From positions 434,001 to 498,000 of the forward strand of contig JALUTQ010000037.1 of NCBI GenBank assembly GCA_032718865.1: a DNA stretch of 64,000 bases. The letters run 5' to 3'. The stretch comes from Tilletia caries. Taxonomy: Eukaryota; Basidiomycota; Exobasidiomycetes; Tilletiales; Tilletiaceae. Position 1 is the stretch's first letter. Each line of letters begins with the position of its first letter. Below, one piece after another: positions 1-13,100 of this stretch. A program made the position numbers and the translations under genes. The notes under the pieces are model-generated. The model saw only the letters and a list, made by a program, of their open reading frames with translations, was not told the origin of the DNA and searched no databases.

Positions 1-2
1 AA

Positions 3-2381
3 GATGCTACCGAAGCGGAAAGGGAACAGGCGGAGGAAGCGGAAGAAGAAGATGACGACGAGTCGAACGACGGAACGTTCCCGCCGAACTTCTACGACGA
101 CTTCTGGGCGCTCCAGCGCTTCTTTGCCAACCCGCGCTCCCTTGCCGACCCACACACCCCGCGGCCCTCCCCCTCCACTTCGAATCCAACAGAAGGCGCA
201 GAAAACGCATCCTCCTCCGATCGACCGCAGCAGCAGACACCCGCGACCGAGCCCAACTCGCTCAAATACTTCTACGAGATCACGAAGACGGTTATTGAGG
301 TGTTCAAGAAGATCCAGGAACGGGAGACGGAGATGGCGCATGCCACCCGGGGCAGTGCACAAGCGGGACAGGGAGCAGAGGGTGGGATGGTGTCTGTGGA
401 GGAAGATGTGCCCACTGCAATGAGTGCCTTTCCGCACTTGCGGCCGATTCCTTCGTCGTCCTCTTCTTATCCTTCCTCTTCTACAAGGTTGAAGCGGAAG
501 CGGGAGGAGCAGGACGGGGATAATGCCAAACGCACGCGGAATAGTGATGATATGCAACTGGACACTAAAGTTGCGAAGGCAGATTCGGCAGGGGAGGATG
601 GAGGTGACGATGAGCTCTTCTTCCCTAAATTCTTGACGGGACGGAATCTGCTCAAGTATGAGGTGAGTACTCTTTCTCTGGCAGGCGTCTATTCCAAAGT
701 GCAGAAGCTGAATTATGCGAACTGCATCTTCCGTTCGTCCACAGCTTCGGGATCCTTCGTTCCGCTTCCACATCTTGCTGCAGTACTTCATACTTCTCCA
801 ATACGTGCTCTCATGGTGGGGGGATGAGAAATGGACTAGCGATAAGGTCAAGGTCGCAGCCCTGCAACGGCCGCTCGCTCTCAGCGACGACGACGTGAGT
901 TCTCAGACCGGATGGAGTTTTTCTTCCGAATCCGCGTGATTGACTCTCTCTGCACGCTACAGAACCAACTGCTACGCCGACATCACTGGCTCCAAATCAG
1001 CCATCTCGCCCGGGCTCTCCAGCCCTCTCTCGAGATCGAACCAACGGGAGCGACGTTCATCAATGCGGCCGCGCTCCAGCAAGCTGACCAGGTACCCGTC
1101 CTTCTCGCAACGGACACGACGACGACGCAGAGCATGCGCGGACCCGAGATACTCCGAACGGCGAACCAGATTCTGCGGAGGGAACAGCATTGGGTGTCCT
1201 GGAAGATGAACGGGTGCGAGCCGCCGATCGAGCGGTCGTGGGCCAAAGCGGGCGAGAAGGATCAGGCAAAAGCGGCAAGAGAGGAGGAGCAGAAAGCGTT
1301 GAATGAGGTGCGGAATAAACTCTCGGCTACGCTGAAGCGCAATCCGGGCCCGCCTGTGCCAGCGTGGGATCACGCCCTCGGCACCGCTGCGCTCACTCGA
1401 CTGTGGGAGCGTGGGTTCCCGCCTCCTGTTCCGGGGACGCGGATGAAGGAGGACGAGGAAGGGATTGAGGAGCTCTGTCGGACGGATGGGATGGAGAGGC
1501 TGGAGGGGATGATGCGGGATATGCCTACTGTGGAGGAGCTTGGGGAGAGGGTTTTGAGGGCGGATGAGCGGGTGGAGGAGAGGAGGGCGGAGGTGAGGGA
1601 GGAGTTGGTCAGTCGGAAGAGGGCGGAGTGGAGGGAGGAGAGGGAGAAGCGGCGGAAGGAGAAGGTGGAGAAGGAGAAGGATGAGGTTGAGAGGAGGAAG
1701 AAGGAGGAGGAGGAGGAGGAGGAGGAGGAGGAGGAGGAGGAGGAGGAGGAGGGCCAAGATAGGGAGATGAAGGTGGATGACGGAGAGGCTGCGAAGGAAG
1801 GGAAGGATCAGAAGGCTGTGGGTGATGGTGACGTCGAGATGAAGGACGCGAGCAGTGCGGACGCAGACGCGGAGACGAAGCCAAACGGCTCGTCGATTGT
1901 GGAATCAACAACCGCCGCAAAAGCAAAGGTGGTCGAGCCGGAAGCGGAATCGGAGCCAGAGCCCAAGTTCACCATCTCCAACGACGAGCTCGCCCGCGCT
2001 CTCCAGTCGGACGAAGACTACACCTACCTCGACGATTCCCGTCTGCACACGTCATGGAAGTACCTCCGCCTCAGCCGGGACTCCACGGTGGCCCATTGGA
2101 CGAACCTGACGCCGAACTCGGTGGTGGAGGTGCTGAAGCGGGTCAAAATGGCGGAGGCCAGGGCGAACAAGGGTGGGCTGTCTGCTTCTGTGTCTGTCTC
2201 GGGCTTGGTGACCAGGCAGGGCTCGGAGGCGGTTCGGAGTGGGGAGGGGACGCCTGCTCCTGCGATGGTGTTGGATGGGGAGGAGAAGAAGGAGGGGGAA
2301 GATAAGAAGGGGGAGGAGGAGAAGGAGGATGGGAAAGAAGTGGGAGGTGAAGGGCTGGTCAACGGTGCTATGGAGGTATGA
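3..2381 (+). CDS. THOC1: THO complex subunit 1 (Hpr1/THOC1), 5'-truncated by the window edge
   Basis: Exons read as 3-662, 745-894 and 963-2381; the N-terminus lies outside the window and 742 residues are visible. THOC1/Hpr1 is the large subunit of the nuclear THO/TREX complex, which couples transcription elongation to mRNP packaging and export. Family hallmarks seen are FYDDFWALQRFF near the visible start, FLTGRNLLKYE before the first intron, LRDPSFRFHILLQYFILLQY after it, and ILRREQHWVSWK in exon 3, in the family order. The C-terminal third is low complexity: Lys/Glu-rich, with a run of about 17 Glu at nt 1706-1751 (GAG repeat), and a final acidic/Lys tail. Both introns (82 and 68 nt) have GTGAGT donors. 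Identification is by recognised family motifs; the low-complexity tail is typical of fungal members. Confidence 0.88.
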
Positions 2382-2617
2382 ACGTGATGAAAAGGAACCT
2401 TCGCAATTCTTTCGTTCCTCGCCATACCAGTCATTCGCCTCAGACCAGTTCTCCTCCCATCTCAATCACCCCGCCTCCCTGCTCATGCCCTTATGTGAGA
2501 GTCCGGATGAAAAACGAGGGCAGGATGACATTGGTTTGGATGTGCAATCTGAGGACGTATCACAAAGGAGCCGGTTCTAGACCCCAATGAGCGCTCTCCG
2601 AAGGGCACCGCCGACCC

Positions 2618-3442
2618 TCATTCCTCCTTGGGCTTATGGTAGTCGTGCTCGGAGAAGTTGAACCATGGCATCGAACCTGCAGGAACAAAGCAGGAGAAAA
2701 GAAAGAAAGGGTGTCAGCTGATAGGTACGAGCAAGCCCATTTGTGACTTGAGGAAAGGTGTAACGAGATGGAGGGCGGCACTGACCGAACTTGAGCTGGG
2801 AGAAGGAGGAATTCCGGTAGGAGACACCTTGCATGTATGGTGTGAGTGAAGAGCCGGCGCCGGATGGCTCGGGCTCCTGTTGTGCACGTTGCTGCTCGAC
2901 CTCGTTTTCCCGCCAGCCCCAGAGACGCACTGAGCCAGACCAGGAGGGAGAGAAAAAGAAACAGGGTCAGCCAGTTTTCTGATAAAAGCTGCGAGGAAGG
3001 CTGGTGATAAGGGAAGACGTACAGCTGCTGGCCTGGTACGCGTACAGGAAACCACCGCAGAGGCCAAGGAAGGCGCCGAGTCGGAGGGGCGGCGCCAAGT
3101 TCCGAGCCTGCTTTGTAGGGTCGAAGATTTCTAGTGCGTAGAGAGCGCCGGGGAAGGCTGCGGTGAGGCCCGCCCAGGCTAGGTAGTCTGAGGAGCGGAA
3201 GTAGCGGACGACGCGGCTGAAGTGCGGGTCGGCGTCGATGAGGGGGAACGGGTGTGCGACCTCTTTGATGATCGCTGTGTGGTGGGGGAAGAGGCGCGTC
3301 AGTCAGTCCAGTCAGAGGGTTAGAGCAGCGCAGGCAGCGCGCGCGAGGTACGTACGCATGCTGGGCAGTCAGTGCTGGCGAAGAAGTGAGTGAGTGAGTT
3401 CGACGTCGAGCTCAAGAAGGAGCCCAAGTCGTGGTCGCTCAT
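2618..3442 (-). CDS. NADH:ubiquinone oxidoreductase 21 kDa subunit (fungal complex I accessory subunit)
   Basis: Four exons on the minus strand: 3352-3442, 3023-3274, 2786-2929, 2618-2676, giving 181 residues. It belongs to the fungal complex I 21 kDa subunit family (Neurospora nuo-21.3a type), an accessory subunit in the mitochondrial inner membrane. Evidence is the block HPFPLIDADPHFSRVVRY, a GGFLYAYQ segment, the LRLWGWREN block directly after intron 2, and the C-terminal PWFNFSEHDYH. Two hydrophobic stretches in exon 2 could span the membrane. Phases agree across all three introns. The first donor is ambiguous between two overlapping GTAC sites; I chose the one that keeps the frame into HPFPLID. 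It is divergent to POP1, with 183 bp between the start codons. Confidence 0.85.
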
Positions 3443-3625
3443 GCTGGAGACTTTTGTATTTTGGATCGTGTTTAATGTTTTACATACCAGAGAAAACTGG
3501 ATGCGGAATCGCCGAAACACCGAGGCTGTTGCTGCCGTGATTTCCGGATCACCTCGGAGTTTTGGGATTTGGGAGCTGCGAATGGAGACGGCGGACAACG
3601 AGGAGCTGCGACAGGAAGAAGAAGA

Positions 3626-6600
3626 ATGTCGACGCAAGGAGGAGTGAAGCGGAAGCGTGCCAGCGAGGGCGGCGGTGCTGGCGGTGTGGGTGTGGGTGCG
3701 GGTGCGGGACAGCGCGATGCTGATGCGGCGGCCTCAAAGAATGCCCGGCGCAGGATACTCGTCCAGAACGCACGACACATCGACGTCGCTCCCCTCCCAG
3801 CCCAAGCGTCAACAGCAGCAGCAGCAGCGACGGCGGCGACGACGATGAGGGCGACAGGCTCTCATGGCACAGGCGCAGGCGCAGCTGTAGGCTCAACCTC
3901 AGGGCCGAGCGGCACCTTGAAGCTGAGCTACCAGCCAACTCCAGCTGTGCTACCCGCTCGCCTCGACCTCGCCGCCCACATCCAAGCACGCTCCTACCAA
4001 CTCGCAGCCTTCCAACGAGCCCTCCTCTCCGCACGAACAGCAGCAAACGCCCGCGCATGGCAGCTCCTCCCCCGTCACGCCCGTCGCCGAGCTGCGTCTC
4101 ACAACCTCCTACGCATCCCCAAGCGCATGCGAATCAAAGCAGCCGCCGAGCTCAAGGCCAGCAAGACCCTCGCCCTGCGTAAAGCACAGATTCGCAGACG
4201 GTTCGGGGACGATACCCCGCTTTCGCGCGCAAGGAAACGGACGGCTATCTTGCTCCTTCGCGCAGCGGCCAATGCCAAGCTCTCCAGAGGGACCAGCTCG
4301 GAGCTCAAATCGAATACCGTGTCCTCCCTCGCGCGCGCCTCCAAGTCCGCCGCCGATCGGCCCTCACACTGGCTCGAGACCCATCTCTGGCACACCAAAC
4401 GCTTCCACATCTCGTCCTCGTCCCGCTCCCACCCGAAACATGGACGCGACATGGGCGCCGTGCAGCGCGCAGAGGCTGTCACGCATGCGCCCTTTGCCCT
4501 CGCATATCGGCCCCATATGAAGGGTCATCGCGCAGCCATCAGAGCCAGTCTTCAGCAATGCACACTGCGCGATGTGAGCTGGTGGGCGAACGTCCGTCTT
4601 TGTGTGCGCGTCATACCCACTACCCCAGAAGGCGAGGCGGCGATGGACGTCGACTCTGGCGAGGGCGCTTCGACTTCCTCGCTGGGAGAACAGGCTCGGC
4701 GCTCTGCGATGCAGTTGCTCCGCGACGTTGGGGCTCGAGATGGATGGCAGCAGGAATGGATGTCGGGAGCGCGCATGTGCTACACTACTCTCCTAGGCAC
4801 TCCGGCATCTCCGACTGTCGAGACTGGCAGTAAACACGGAAAGGGAAAGGCTCGCCAAATGGACGAACGCCCTGAATCCGAGCTCAGGGTTCCTCTGTGT
4901 CACGCTCTCTATCCTCTCAACATTGTCTGGCTTCCGAACGGGCCTACTTCGGCAACACGTCCGACTCACGACAGCATCAAGACCAGCAGCTCTCGATCCA
5001 GTCGACAGCGCAAAAGTATCCGAGACCAGGCGGCGGCTGCGAACAACTCAGCGATTGATGGTCGACCCTCAGCAGGGAAGCCGGGATCGAGTACATCAAA
5101 ACCAGCATCTGGGCTTGCCAAAGCTGGGATGCCGGCCGATGATGACGATGACATGGATGCGATGATGAACGCCCAGGCGGACGAGGAGGACGACATGGAC
5201 GCGTATATGAATGCGCAGGAGGGAGAAGGAGAAGAGGAAGATGAGGATGTGGATGCCGAGGACGACGGGAGAGAACCGGGGGCGATGCCGGCGTCGGGGA
5301 TGGAGGCGGGCCGACCTCGGAGGAAGTATCGTCGCAGCCGCAAGAAGAAGAAGAAGAAGAAAGGCGGCAAAGCAAAGTCGGATCCCCACCTACGCGCCAG
5401 ATCAGCAGAAGCTGAAGCAGAAGCAGAAGCAGAAGCGGCAGCAGAAAACAGTGCCCTCATCCTCCTCCAATCCCACCCGGCCTGCATCCCCCACCTCCTC
5501 CGCACCCTCCGCCAAACGGCTTCTTCCGCCTCCTCCTCCTTATCAGCCAGCCAGAAGGCCATAGTCGAGATTCAAGAACTGAGCGTCGCTCCCTCCGCAG
5601 GCGTAGCCGTCGGTCGTGGGCGCGCGGCCCTCCAGCCTGACTCGGGACGGCAGGGGAACGTAGGTGCGCTTTTGCGGAAGGTGGAGACTGAGAAGAAGAA
5701 GGGGCAGGAACGGGGCCGAGGGACGACGGGTGGGAAGGCACGGTCTATGGAGACTGATGTCGTGGTAGGCACGGAGGGGCAAGGTGTGGAAGGGTTCAAT
5801 GCGTTTGAGCTTATTGGACCTGAGGCGGGGAGGTTGTTGGTTGGTGTGCTGAAGCCGGTGGCGCGCATGGCCCAGGTGAAGCTTGATGTGAGTTTTTTTT
5901 GTACTATTTCCTCACCTCCCACAGGTGGTATCCTCCAGCAGCTAACTTCTGGGCTTTACCTTGACCTTCGCTTGTGGGGCAGGCTTTGAACAGGCTCGTC
6001 GACCCGGAGGTGCATTCGCACTTGCCTACAGGCTGGGTTCTCTCCCTTGACGTGCATGATCCGCGACTCAGGTATGTTCAGACTCTACAACCGGGGCGCC
6101 TGTACACAATCGTTTCCTGACCCAGGGTTTTCCCATGGTCCACTCCAGCTTCCCGCCCAAGCTGCCGAAACGTTCGGAAGAGCAGAAGAAGAACGACGGA
6201 GAATCGGGAGGAGATATTGCGATGGGACATGTTGGCGTCGAGCAGGACGACGGAGAACTTGCTTCGGGTCGGCTTTTCCGCGAAGGTGGGAGCTTGCCCA
6301 AGTTCAGCAAGGGAACGATTGATAAGCGTCGAGCAAAGGTGAGTTAGCATTCAGGGGTTTCACACTATCTTTATGAAGCACTGCTAAAGGCTTTCGACAC
6401 TCTTGGGCGCTTCAATTCAGAGCCTCATCCCTGGCACACCGCTGAAGCCGACTGCTGACGATGACATCGTGCCCATCGTCATCATCCAGCGAAGTCTGAC
6501 CAGCACGCCTCCCATCGCAGCCTCTGCTACCTTCCCTCTCACTTCCGGCGCCGCACAGAACGAACGGGACGGGACTGCCATGCAAGGGTTCACCCTGCTC

Positions 6601-7852
6601 GTACCCCGCGGCTGGGGCAGTGCCTTCTTCCACTCGCTGTCCTACCCATCCCCGACACCGGTTAAAGTGATCGGTCTCTCCCAGGCCCGACAGCAGGTGC
6701 TAGAATCGGGCACAGGTTTAAGTTTCCCACATGACTGGGCACACGCTGGTCCTGCTGCTGCTGCTGCCACCCAGACGTTGGGTGTGGCGAGGGGGAATGA
6801 TGATGATAGCCTGTTTGGTCGATGGGCGAAGGTGCTGGGTGAGGAGGAGTGGAAGGAGTGGGTGAAGAGGCCGCCTGCGAAACGGGAGAATTGGGCGGCG
6901 AAGGGGGTGAGGTGGCCTTTTGGTCCTGTGTTTAAAGCGGAGGGGATGCAGATGGAGAAGAGGAGGGTGGAGAAGGGGCAGGAGAGGGAGAGGGAGAAGA
7001 AGAAGAAGGAGGAGGAGTCGATGTGGATGGTCTTTGTGCGGAATGCGGTTGAGATTGCGCGGAGTGCAGGTCGGGAGGGTACGGAATTGATGGGTGGCGC
7101 AGGTGCTCTCCTGGCGAGTGTCCTGCAAGATGATTCGGATCAGTCCGGGAACCATCAGCGGCACCCATGGCTATGCTGTATCCGCTCCCTCAGCCACGCC
7201 CTCGCCATTTCGACGACGCACCCCGACCCCGTCTGGGCTCGACAAGCTCTCCCTCTGGCCTTTGTCCCCGTCCGACTGCAGGCGTGTCGGAAGGGCATTT
7301 TTGGACAGTGGGCTGAGATCCACGTGCCGGCGACGGAGGAGGAAGGCGCGAGATGGCGGGCTGTGCTGGAGATGATGGAGAATGATCGGAGGAGGGGTGA
7401 GGCGATGATTGAGGAGGTGCGTATCTTTCTGTTTTTTTCTTTCTATCCCCTCGTGCTGGTATGCTCATAGATATGCCTGTCCTTCCCCTCAGCTCGGAGC
7501 ATGGATGCCACCGGCTTCAGAAGGGAATCAGACGGCCTCCTCCCCCTCCTCCTCACTCCAACCTCGATCAACCCACGTCGGTACGGTGACGAGCGGCGAT
7601 TACGCGCTGACACAAGGCCGTGGATTTGCCATAGGCGTCCTCCCCCTCGTCGCCTGGCTGGAGCTCTGTGCCCGGGAGCCGGCGTCGACATCGTCAGATG
7701 ATCAGGACAAGGAATCGACGACGAAGAAGAAGAAGAAGAAGAAGAAGAAGAAGAAGAAGAGGAACGCGATCGCTAAACAGGCTCTTGTGTTCGTGAGGGA
7801 GCGGACGTCGGAGATGTACAGGCTTGCGAGTGCGGAGGTGCTCGTTCCTTGA
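3626..7852 (+). CDS. POP1: RNase P/MRP protein subunit POP1
   Basis: Exons 3626-5887, 5983-6071, 6149-6338, 6421-7416 and 7493-7852 give 1298 residues. POP1 is the largest protein of nuclear RNase P and RNase MRP and acts in tRNA 5' and rRNA processing. Hallmarks are RAWQLLPRHARRRAASHN around residue 143, ETHLWHTKRFH around 252, RASLQQCTLRDVSWW around 310, and DPRLSFPP spanning intron 2. The POPLD-type block LVPRGWGSAFFHSLSYP near residue 905 and the C-terminal DYALTQGRGFAIG complete the pattern. The start at 3626 is the first ATG in frame. The intron 2 acceptor at 6148 was chosen over an earlier AG because only it keeps the frame. Two low-complexity inserts stand out: an Asp/Glu/Lys stretch at nt 5140-5370 and a Lys run from an AAG repeat at 7720-7760. 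Confidence 0.9.
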
Positions 7853-8332
7853 CAGAAGAGCGCACATGCCTCTCCCGTTCGACCGCAAAAAGGAAGGGCG
7901 GAGCCCAGCGCTCCAGAACTCTGCGTCATGACTGCCATTAACGCTTGCCTTATCAAGGACGGCCCCCCCACGGACCGCAAATGGGTCATGGGTGGGGCCA
8001 TACATGGTTTGAATCGATTTTCATGCTGGGTTGCGGTGGAGACCTGGGGAGACTCCGAGCATGACCTGATTTCGACGAGGTCGTGGGTGATGCGACTTGA
8101 GGGGGAAGGGTCTGGTAAGACGCTGTGTGAGAGTAACATCCCCCTTAAGATTGGCTCACATGCCTCAACACAGCCCCCATCGCGCTTGATCTGGACGACC
8201 TCGACAGCCGACGTTGTTGATCACAGGAAACCCGCACTCGCGTCTGGAAACCGCTTTCCCCTCCGCGCGCCCCTCGTCAGACGATTGCCCACCATTAGCC
8301 ATCCAAACCAAGGTCCACCCACAGGCACCATC
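7853..8332. other. Intergenic region POP1 to CYSTM gene
   Basis: 480 bp with no convincing gene. The last 110 bp before the ATG at 8333 are pyrimidine-rich and contain CATCATG at the start, as expected for a fungal 5' leader. Nothing else is recognised. Confidence 0.5.
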
Positions 8333-8364
8333 ATGTCGGCCAAGGACTACTACGGCGGCCCACC

Positions 8365-8409
<45 letters not shown>

Positions 8410-8931
8410 CCAGGGCGGCGACCGCGGCTACGGCCAGCAACAGCCCAACCCCTACGGACAGCCCGGCGGCGGATCCTACTACCCTCCCCAGGGACAGGGA
8501 CAGGGCCAGCAGGGGTACGGCCAGCAGGGACAGCAGGGCGGATACTACCCGCCTCCCCCCCAACAGGCCTACGGGGGCCAGCAGGGCCCACCCCAGCAGG
8601 GATACTACCCGCAGCAGCAGCAGGGCCAGCCTATCTACGTTCAGGGTCAACAGAAGGCCCAGGGCGGCGGAGGTGGAGGTGCCGGGCTCGGATGCTGCGC
8701 GTGTTTGGGAGGTGCCGCACTCTGCTGCTGTGCTGAGGAGTGAGTCTCATCCCCCTCCCTCTTCCCTGTTGGCACAGCCTTGTTGCTCTCCTTGCGTCCG
8801 CCTTCTCCAAAAGGGCGAGCGGCAGGGCAGTGGCAACAAATACGCCTTCCCTTTCTTCGATTCGAACACCACTGATCCTTTTCCCTCCATTTTGAACTTT
8901 TGACAGGATGTGCCTCGACTGCATGTTCTGA
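8333..8931 (+). CDS. Small Gln/Gly/Pro/Tyr-rich CYSTM-type protein
   Basis: Two exons, 8333-8739 and 8907-8931, give 143 residues. The body is almost entirely Q, G, P and Y, with repeats such as GYGQQ and YYPPP, and starts with a run of 14 Gln from a CAG repeat (8366-8408). The C-terminus is a cysteine-rich hydrophobic segment, CCACLGGAALCCCAEE, continued by MCLDCMF in the last exon. That matches the CYSTM module (cysteine-rich C-terminal membrane segment) found in short eukaryotic stress-related proteins at the plasma membrane. The 167 nt intron splits the motif, and the last exon encodes only eight codons including the stop. I infer membrane anchoring by the Cys-rich tail. The partner and function are unknown. 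Confidence 0.75.
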
Positions 8932-10133
8932 GCGTCCCTCACGATCGCCCATCCGTACCCTTCCCCAACCTCTGATGCCCTCTTCGGTCCCATGATTCCA
9001 ACTTCGTTTCTGCCCGGAATCCTATCCCACACAGACATTCCTCCTCTTGCGCTTCCGTCAAGCTATTAACCCCCTTTCCCCATCTGGTCTCCTTTGACGC
9101 CGGCCCGAACCTCCCCGACGCCAGCAAATCCCCATTCGCGAAACGTCGAACCGTGCATTCACTCGGATCGACTCGGAGCGTAGCCTACATACATCAGACT
9201 TGCCGTTGGATCATCTCGGCGATCGCTCCCCCCGTCGCCCGCTCCCAGCAGCACTCAGGTCAAAGTCAATCCAGCATATCCCTTCCTCTGCCCACCCCAA
9301 ACGTGTTCTCTCCTCCTATCCCGGGCGCCTTTTTTTCTTTCCCTCTTGTAATGAAGAATGAGATGCGATGAACCGTGTATGCTGTCTTGCCACTGCAGAA
9401 GGATGTTGCAGAACCAGAAAGGGCGAGGCTTCTCAAGTGTGCGGTACATAGATCGTTTCTTTCGTTGCAGTTCCCCGTGAGTCTGCAGATGCCGCGTGTG
9501 AAAACTTGTAGGAGAGAGAAGAAAGACGGCATGTCAGCTGGTAAGTTGCCACCCAAGTCTTTGTCTCTGAATGAGAGAGGGCGAGAGAGAGACAAGCCTC
9601 TTGAAATCCTGTCCTACGAATCCACGGTGAGAGGGTTGAAGGCCTGACGTCCATGTACCCTCCGTTCCCGCGCGCATCTTGTGGTTCCTTCTTCGAGAAT
9701 AGCGCGTTGAGCCTCTGTCAGATCCGACGAGGGGGCAAGACATGCGTATATGTGTTGACCCGTCTTCGGTCCCAGCATGACGCTCGACATCGCCCTGCAG
9801 AAAGTGGGATAGAAGGAGCAGCGGACGGGGGAAGAAGGAGAGGAAAGGGAAAGGGAAGTGGCAAAGGTAAAGAAGTCCAGCCTGTCCGCGACCAGAGATC
9901 CTGTGACGATCGAATGAGGCAACGTCAGCCCTTCCCTTTCGTTACGCCAAGGGGCGCTGACTGTTTTCCATTACGCAAGTCTTGCACGGGGATCGCGAGG
10001 CCAAAAAAAAAAAGGTAGAGATGCAGATTCCTGAGCAGCGGGACGAGCGTGAGGGACAAGAATGACGAGCCGCCAACGAGAGTCTTGCTTGCAACCCAAG
10101 GAAAAGGGGTGAGATTGAGCGGGAGAATCTGCA
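8932..10133. other. Convergent intergenic region, no supported gene
   Basis: 1.2 kb between the ends of the CYSTM gene and CTR9. It contains pyrimidine-rich stretches and short open frames on both strands (for example 9614-9922 minus), none with recognisable motifs or consistent splice structure. Probably two 3'-UTRs and spacer. Confidence 0.45.
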
Positions 10134-13100
10134 TCAGAACATCTCTTCGTCGGAGTCGATGAGATCGCTGACCGTTATCCTGGAGGTGATGGCAAGTAGC
10201 AAAAGCAAGAGGGTCAGTTCTTCGGTTCGTGAGGGCGAAAAAACGAGGGGTATTCGGCAAAGACATACTTCTTCTTCTTCTGCAAATTCGGTTAAACAGC
10301 GTCGTACAGGCAAAGACAAGATGGTGAAAAGGATTAGTCAGTGAGATGCTCTCCCCCACCCATCGAGGGGATCGAAAAAGCAGATCGCCAAAAAAAAACT
10401 CACCCTCTTCTTCGGCCGCTCATCCTCGCTGCCTTCGCCAAAGCCGTCCTCATCGTCACCGCCTCCACCAGCACCATCGCCATCCTCAGAATCCGATATC
10501 TCGACCTGCGTCAACTTCTTCCTCTTCTTCTCCTTCGGCTGCTTCTTCCCGCCTGCACCGCTGGGGCCACCAGCACCACCTTCGTCGTCTTCGTCCCCAC
10601 TGAAAAGGTCCGCGTCCCCGCCTCCCCCCTTCGCACCCTTCTCCTTCTTCTTCCTCGCCTTCTTCTCCGCCGGGTCCGGGGTCGTCTCGCGGATGTACTC
10701 GATTTGCGAGGCCTCCTCTCGCGCCCGTTTCCGCTCCGCTGCAATCTCCGCCTCGCGTGCCCGCTTGGCCTCTTCAGCCTGAGCTCGAGCTTGGATCTTG
10801 GCTTCTTCCTTCTCGCGTTGCTGGGTCGCAAACAGTTCGCGCACTCGCTGTACTTCGGCCTCGTGGGCCGCCTTGTCTGCCAGAGCCTTGTCGGACTGGC
10901 GCAAGAGGGAAGACTCGCCGTATTGGATACGCTGATCTATCACGTGCTGGTCGATAAATGACAGCTGGCCTGCTTTTGCATCGGGCAGGAGAGCCGTGAA
11001 TGACCTGAAGTTGCGTGAACAAGGAGATGAAGAGAAAGAAAAATGTGAGAAGTCAAGTCAGCACCGCCATCCATCTCTTGAGGACGTGTTGCCAAAACTC
11101 ACTCTTGCGCTTCTTGCAGCGACTCGACAGCTTCCTTCATCTCCACAAGCGTCTTCTTCTCCATGTCCAGCTCAAACAGCATCTGCACCCGCTTCTGTGC
11201 AGTCACAGCAGCATTGTATCGTGCAAACTTCGCCTCCATGTTAGCCGCGGGCGTGTCCTTCGCATGCCATATTGTCTGTGCCGCTTTGAGATAGTCGACC
11301 GACCGCTTGAGATGCGCTGGTGAGCGACGTTGGACGCCAAGTGCGTATTCAGCACGAGCGAGGTATTGAAGTACCAGCGGGTCCTTGTCCTCATAGTACC
11401 GACTCGACGCAAGCTCGTACTGTAGAGGCACAGCGAATAGAGGTCAGTCAACACCCGGGGCAGTCCATAACCCAAATGCTCGCTTCGAGCCAAAGCCCCA
11501 CTCACCGCCTTCAGAGCCCGCTCGTTCTCATCCTTGTTCATCAGCGCGTGGCCCATGCAGACAAACACACTCCCATCATCCCGGACCTCTCTCAGCTTAC
11601 TCAACACACCCAACGCAAGCTCGGCCCCTTTACGCCGTCGAATCTCCACATCACCCACGGGCAACATCCCGTTCGCCGCCGCCAGCTCCTGCGGGCTGAT
11701 CGCCTTGGTGCCGAGCCGAGCGTGCGCACCGTGTGTAGCCGCGGGACTTTGAGCGGCCTGGGCGACAAGATCGCCAATGATGTCTTCTGCAAGTAATACG
11801 GCCAGCCCCTGTGCAGCAAAAGCGCATTGCGGATCCTGCTCGAGCGCCTTGTCGTACAAGTCCGCGGCCCGATTGACACCTTTGCTTCGCTCAGCACGCG
11901 AGTTCGACCCTCCCGAGGTGTGGAGCGCTATCTGGTAGTACGCCCATCCCAGACTGGCCAGCATGAAGGCGTCCTTGCGGCCTTCCTCCTGCGCCAGCTT
12001 GGCCGCGGCGTTCGTTCCAAATATCTTGACGCCCTGCGGAGTCGCACCACAGAACAGCTGCGAACTCAGTTCCTTGATGACATTCCACTGTGGCGGGGTC
12101 GGACTGCCCGGTAGCTCCCCCGCAAGGAAACAGACGAACGCAGCACGCGCGTCCAGGTCGGACGGGTTGCTCTGCAGTGCTTCTTTGAACAAGCTCATCG
12201 CTGTCTGTCGATGTTTTGACGACGTTCTTGATCCTGACACAGCCAAGATTGCCAGCCGAACCCGGGCGTCGATGTACTCGGGATGCTGCTGCAAAACCGC
12301 GCCGAAAGCCGCATCCGCCGACTCCAACTGACCCAAAAGCTCATACGCGCGTCCGACATTGTAAGCGGCAATCACCTTGATTGGCTCCAAGTCCAGCTCC
12401 GACCCTGAAGCGACTCCTGCGGAACCCATAGCACCCAAATTCGCCGCGCTGACCTGCAACTCCGCGCTCTCAGCTCCACTGAGCATGCCCAACGCCGTCT
12501 CGAGATAGCCACGCCCGCGCTCGAGCAGGTACGTTCGCATCGCACTAGCTCCACTGTCGCTGCCCACCGCCCAGGGTGTGTTCGAGCCGAAGCCGCTTGC
12601 TTGCATGCCGCGCAGCACCAGGAGCGAACCCAAATTGGCCTTCAAGTAGACTCGAAGCTTGAGTAGCTCCGCCCGACGCGCCTTCGACCGATTGCTCGGC
12701 CCAGCCTCCAGGTCCGTGCGTTGCACCTGCTCCAGAAGCTCGTTCACACGCGAGATCCCCTCCCAGTACATGTGCCCGGCACGTCGACGACTTGAATGCT
12801 CGCTCTCGAGAAGTTCCGCCATCTGGGCGTACAGAAGCGGGTCTTCACGACCGATACGAGCGACCTTCTTGAGGGACGCCCGACCGAGACCTTCGCCGGC
12901 CAGTCCGCTTCGAGCGATCAAAATCTGAGCAGCCACTTCGCCCCCCGAAGCATCGTCGTCATTGGGCGCTTGATCCGCAGGAATCATATTGGCAGCAGCT
13001 TCTGCTCGCAGCTCTGCGCGCTCCTCCTCATTCTCCTTCCAACCAACCATCGTAGATTCGGCCGCAGCACCTTCATCGCCATCATTCCCTCCCAGTCCAA

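Noticed and set aside
972..1757. Long antisense frame of Leu/Pro repeats opposite THOC1
   Set aside because: It is the complement of the Glu/Arg-rich coding repeat; composition explains the open frame.
6072..6125. Earlier acceptor for POP1 intron 2
   Set aside because: It shifts the frame into early stops; the acceptor at 6148 gives the family sequence DPRLSFPP.
7702..8139. Antisense frame with a long Phe run opposite the POP1 end
   Set aside because: The Phe run is the reverse complement of the AAG repeat coding poly-Lys.
9614..9922. 103-codon minus-strand open frame in the CYSTM/CTR9 spacer
   Set aside because: No recognisable motif, no good context and several overlapping frames of similar length; probably UTR sequence.
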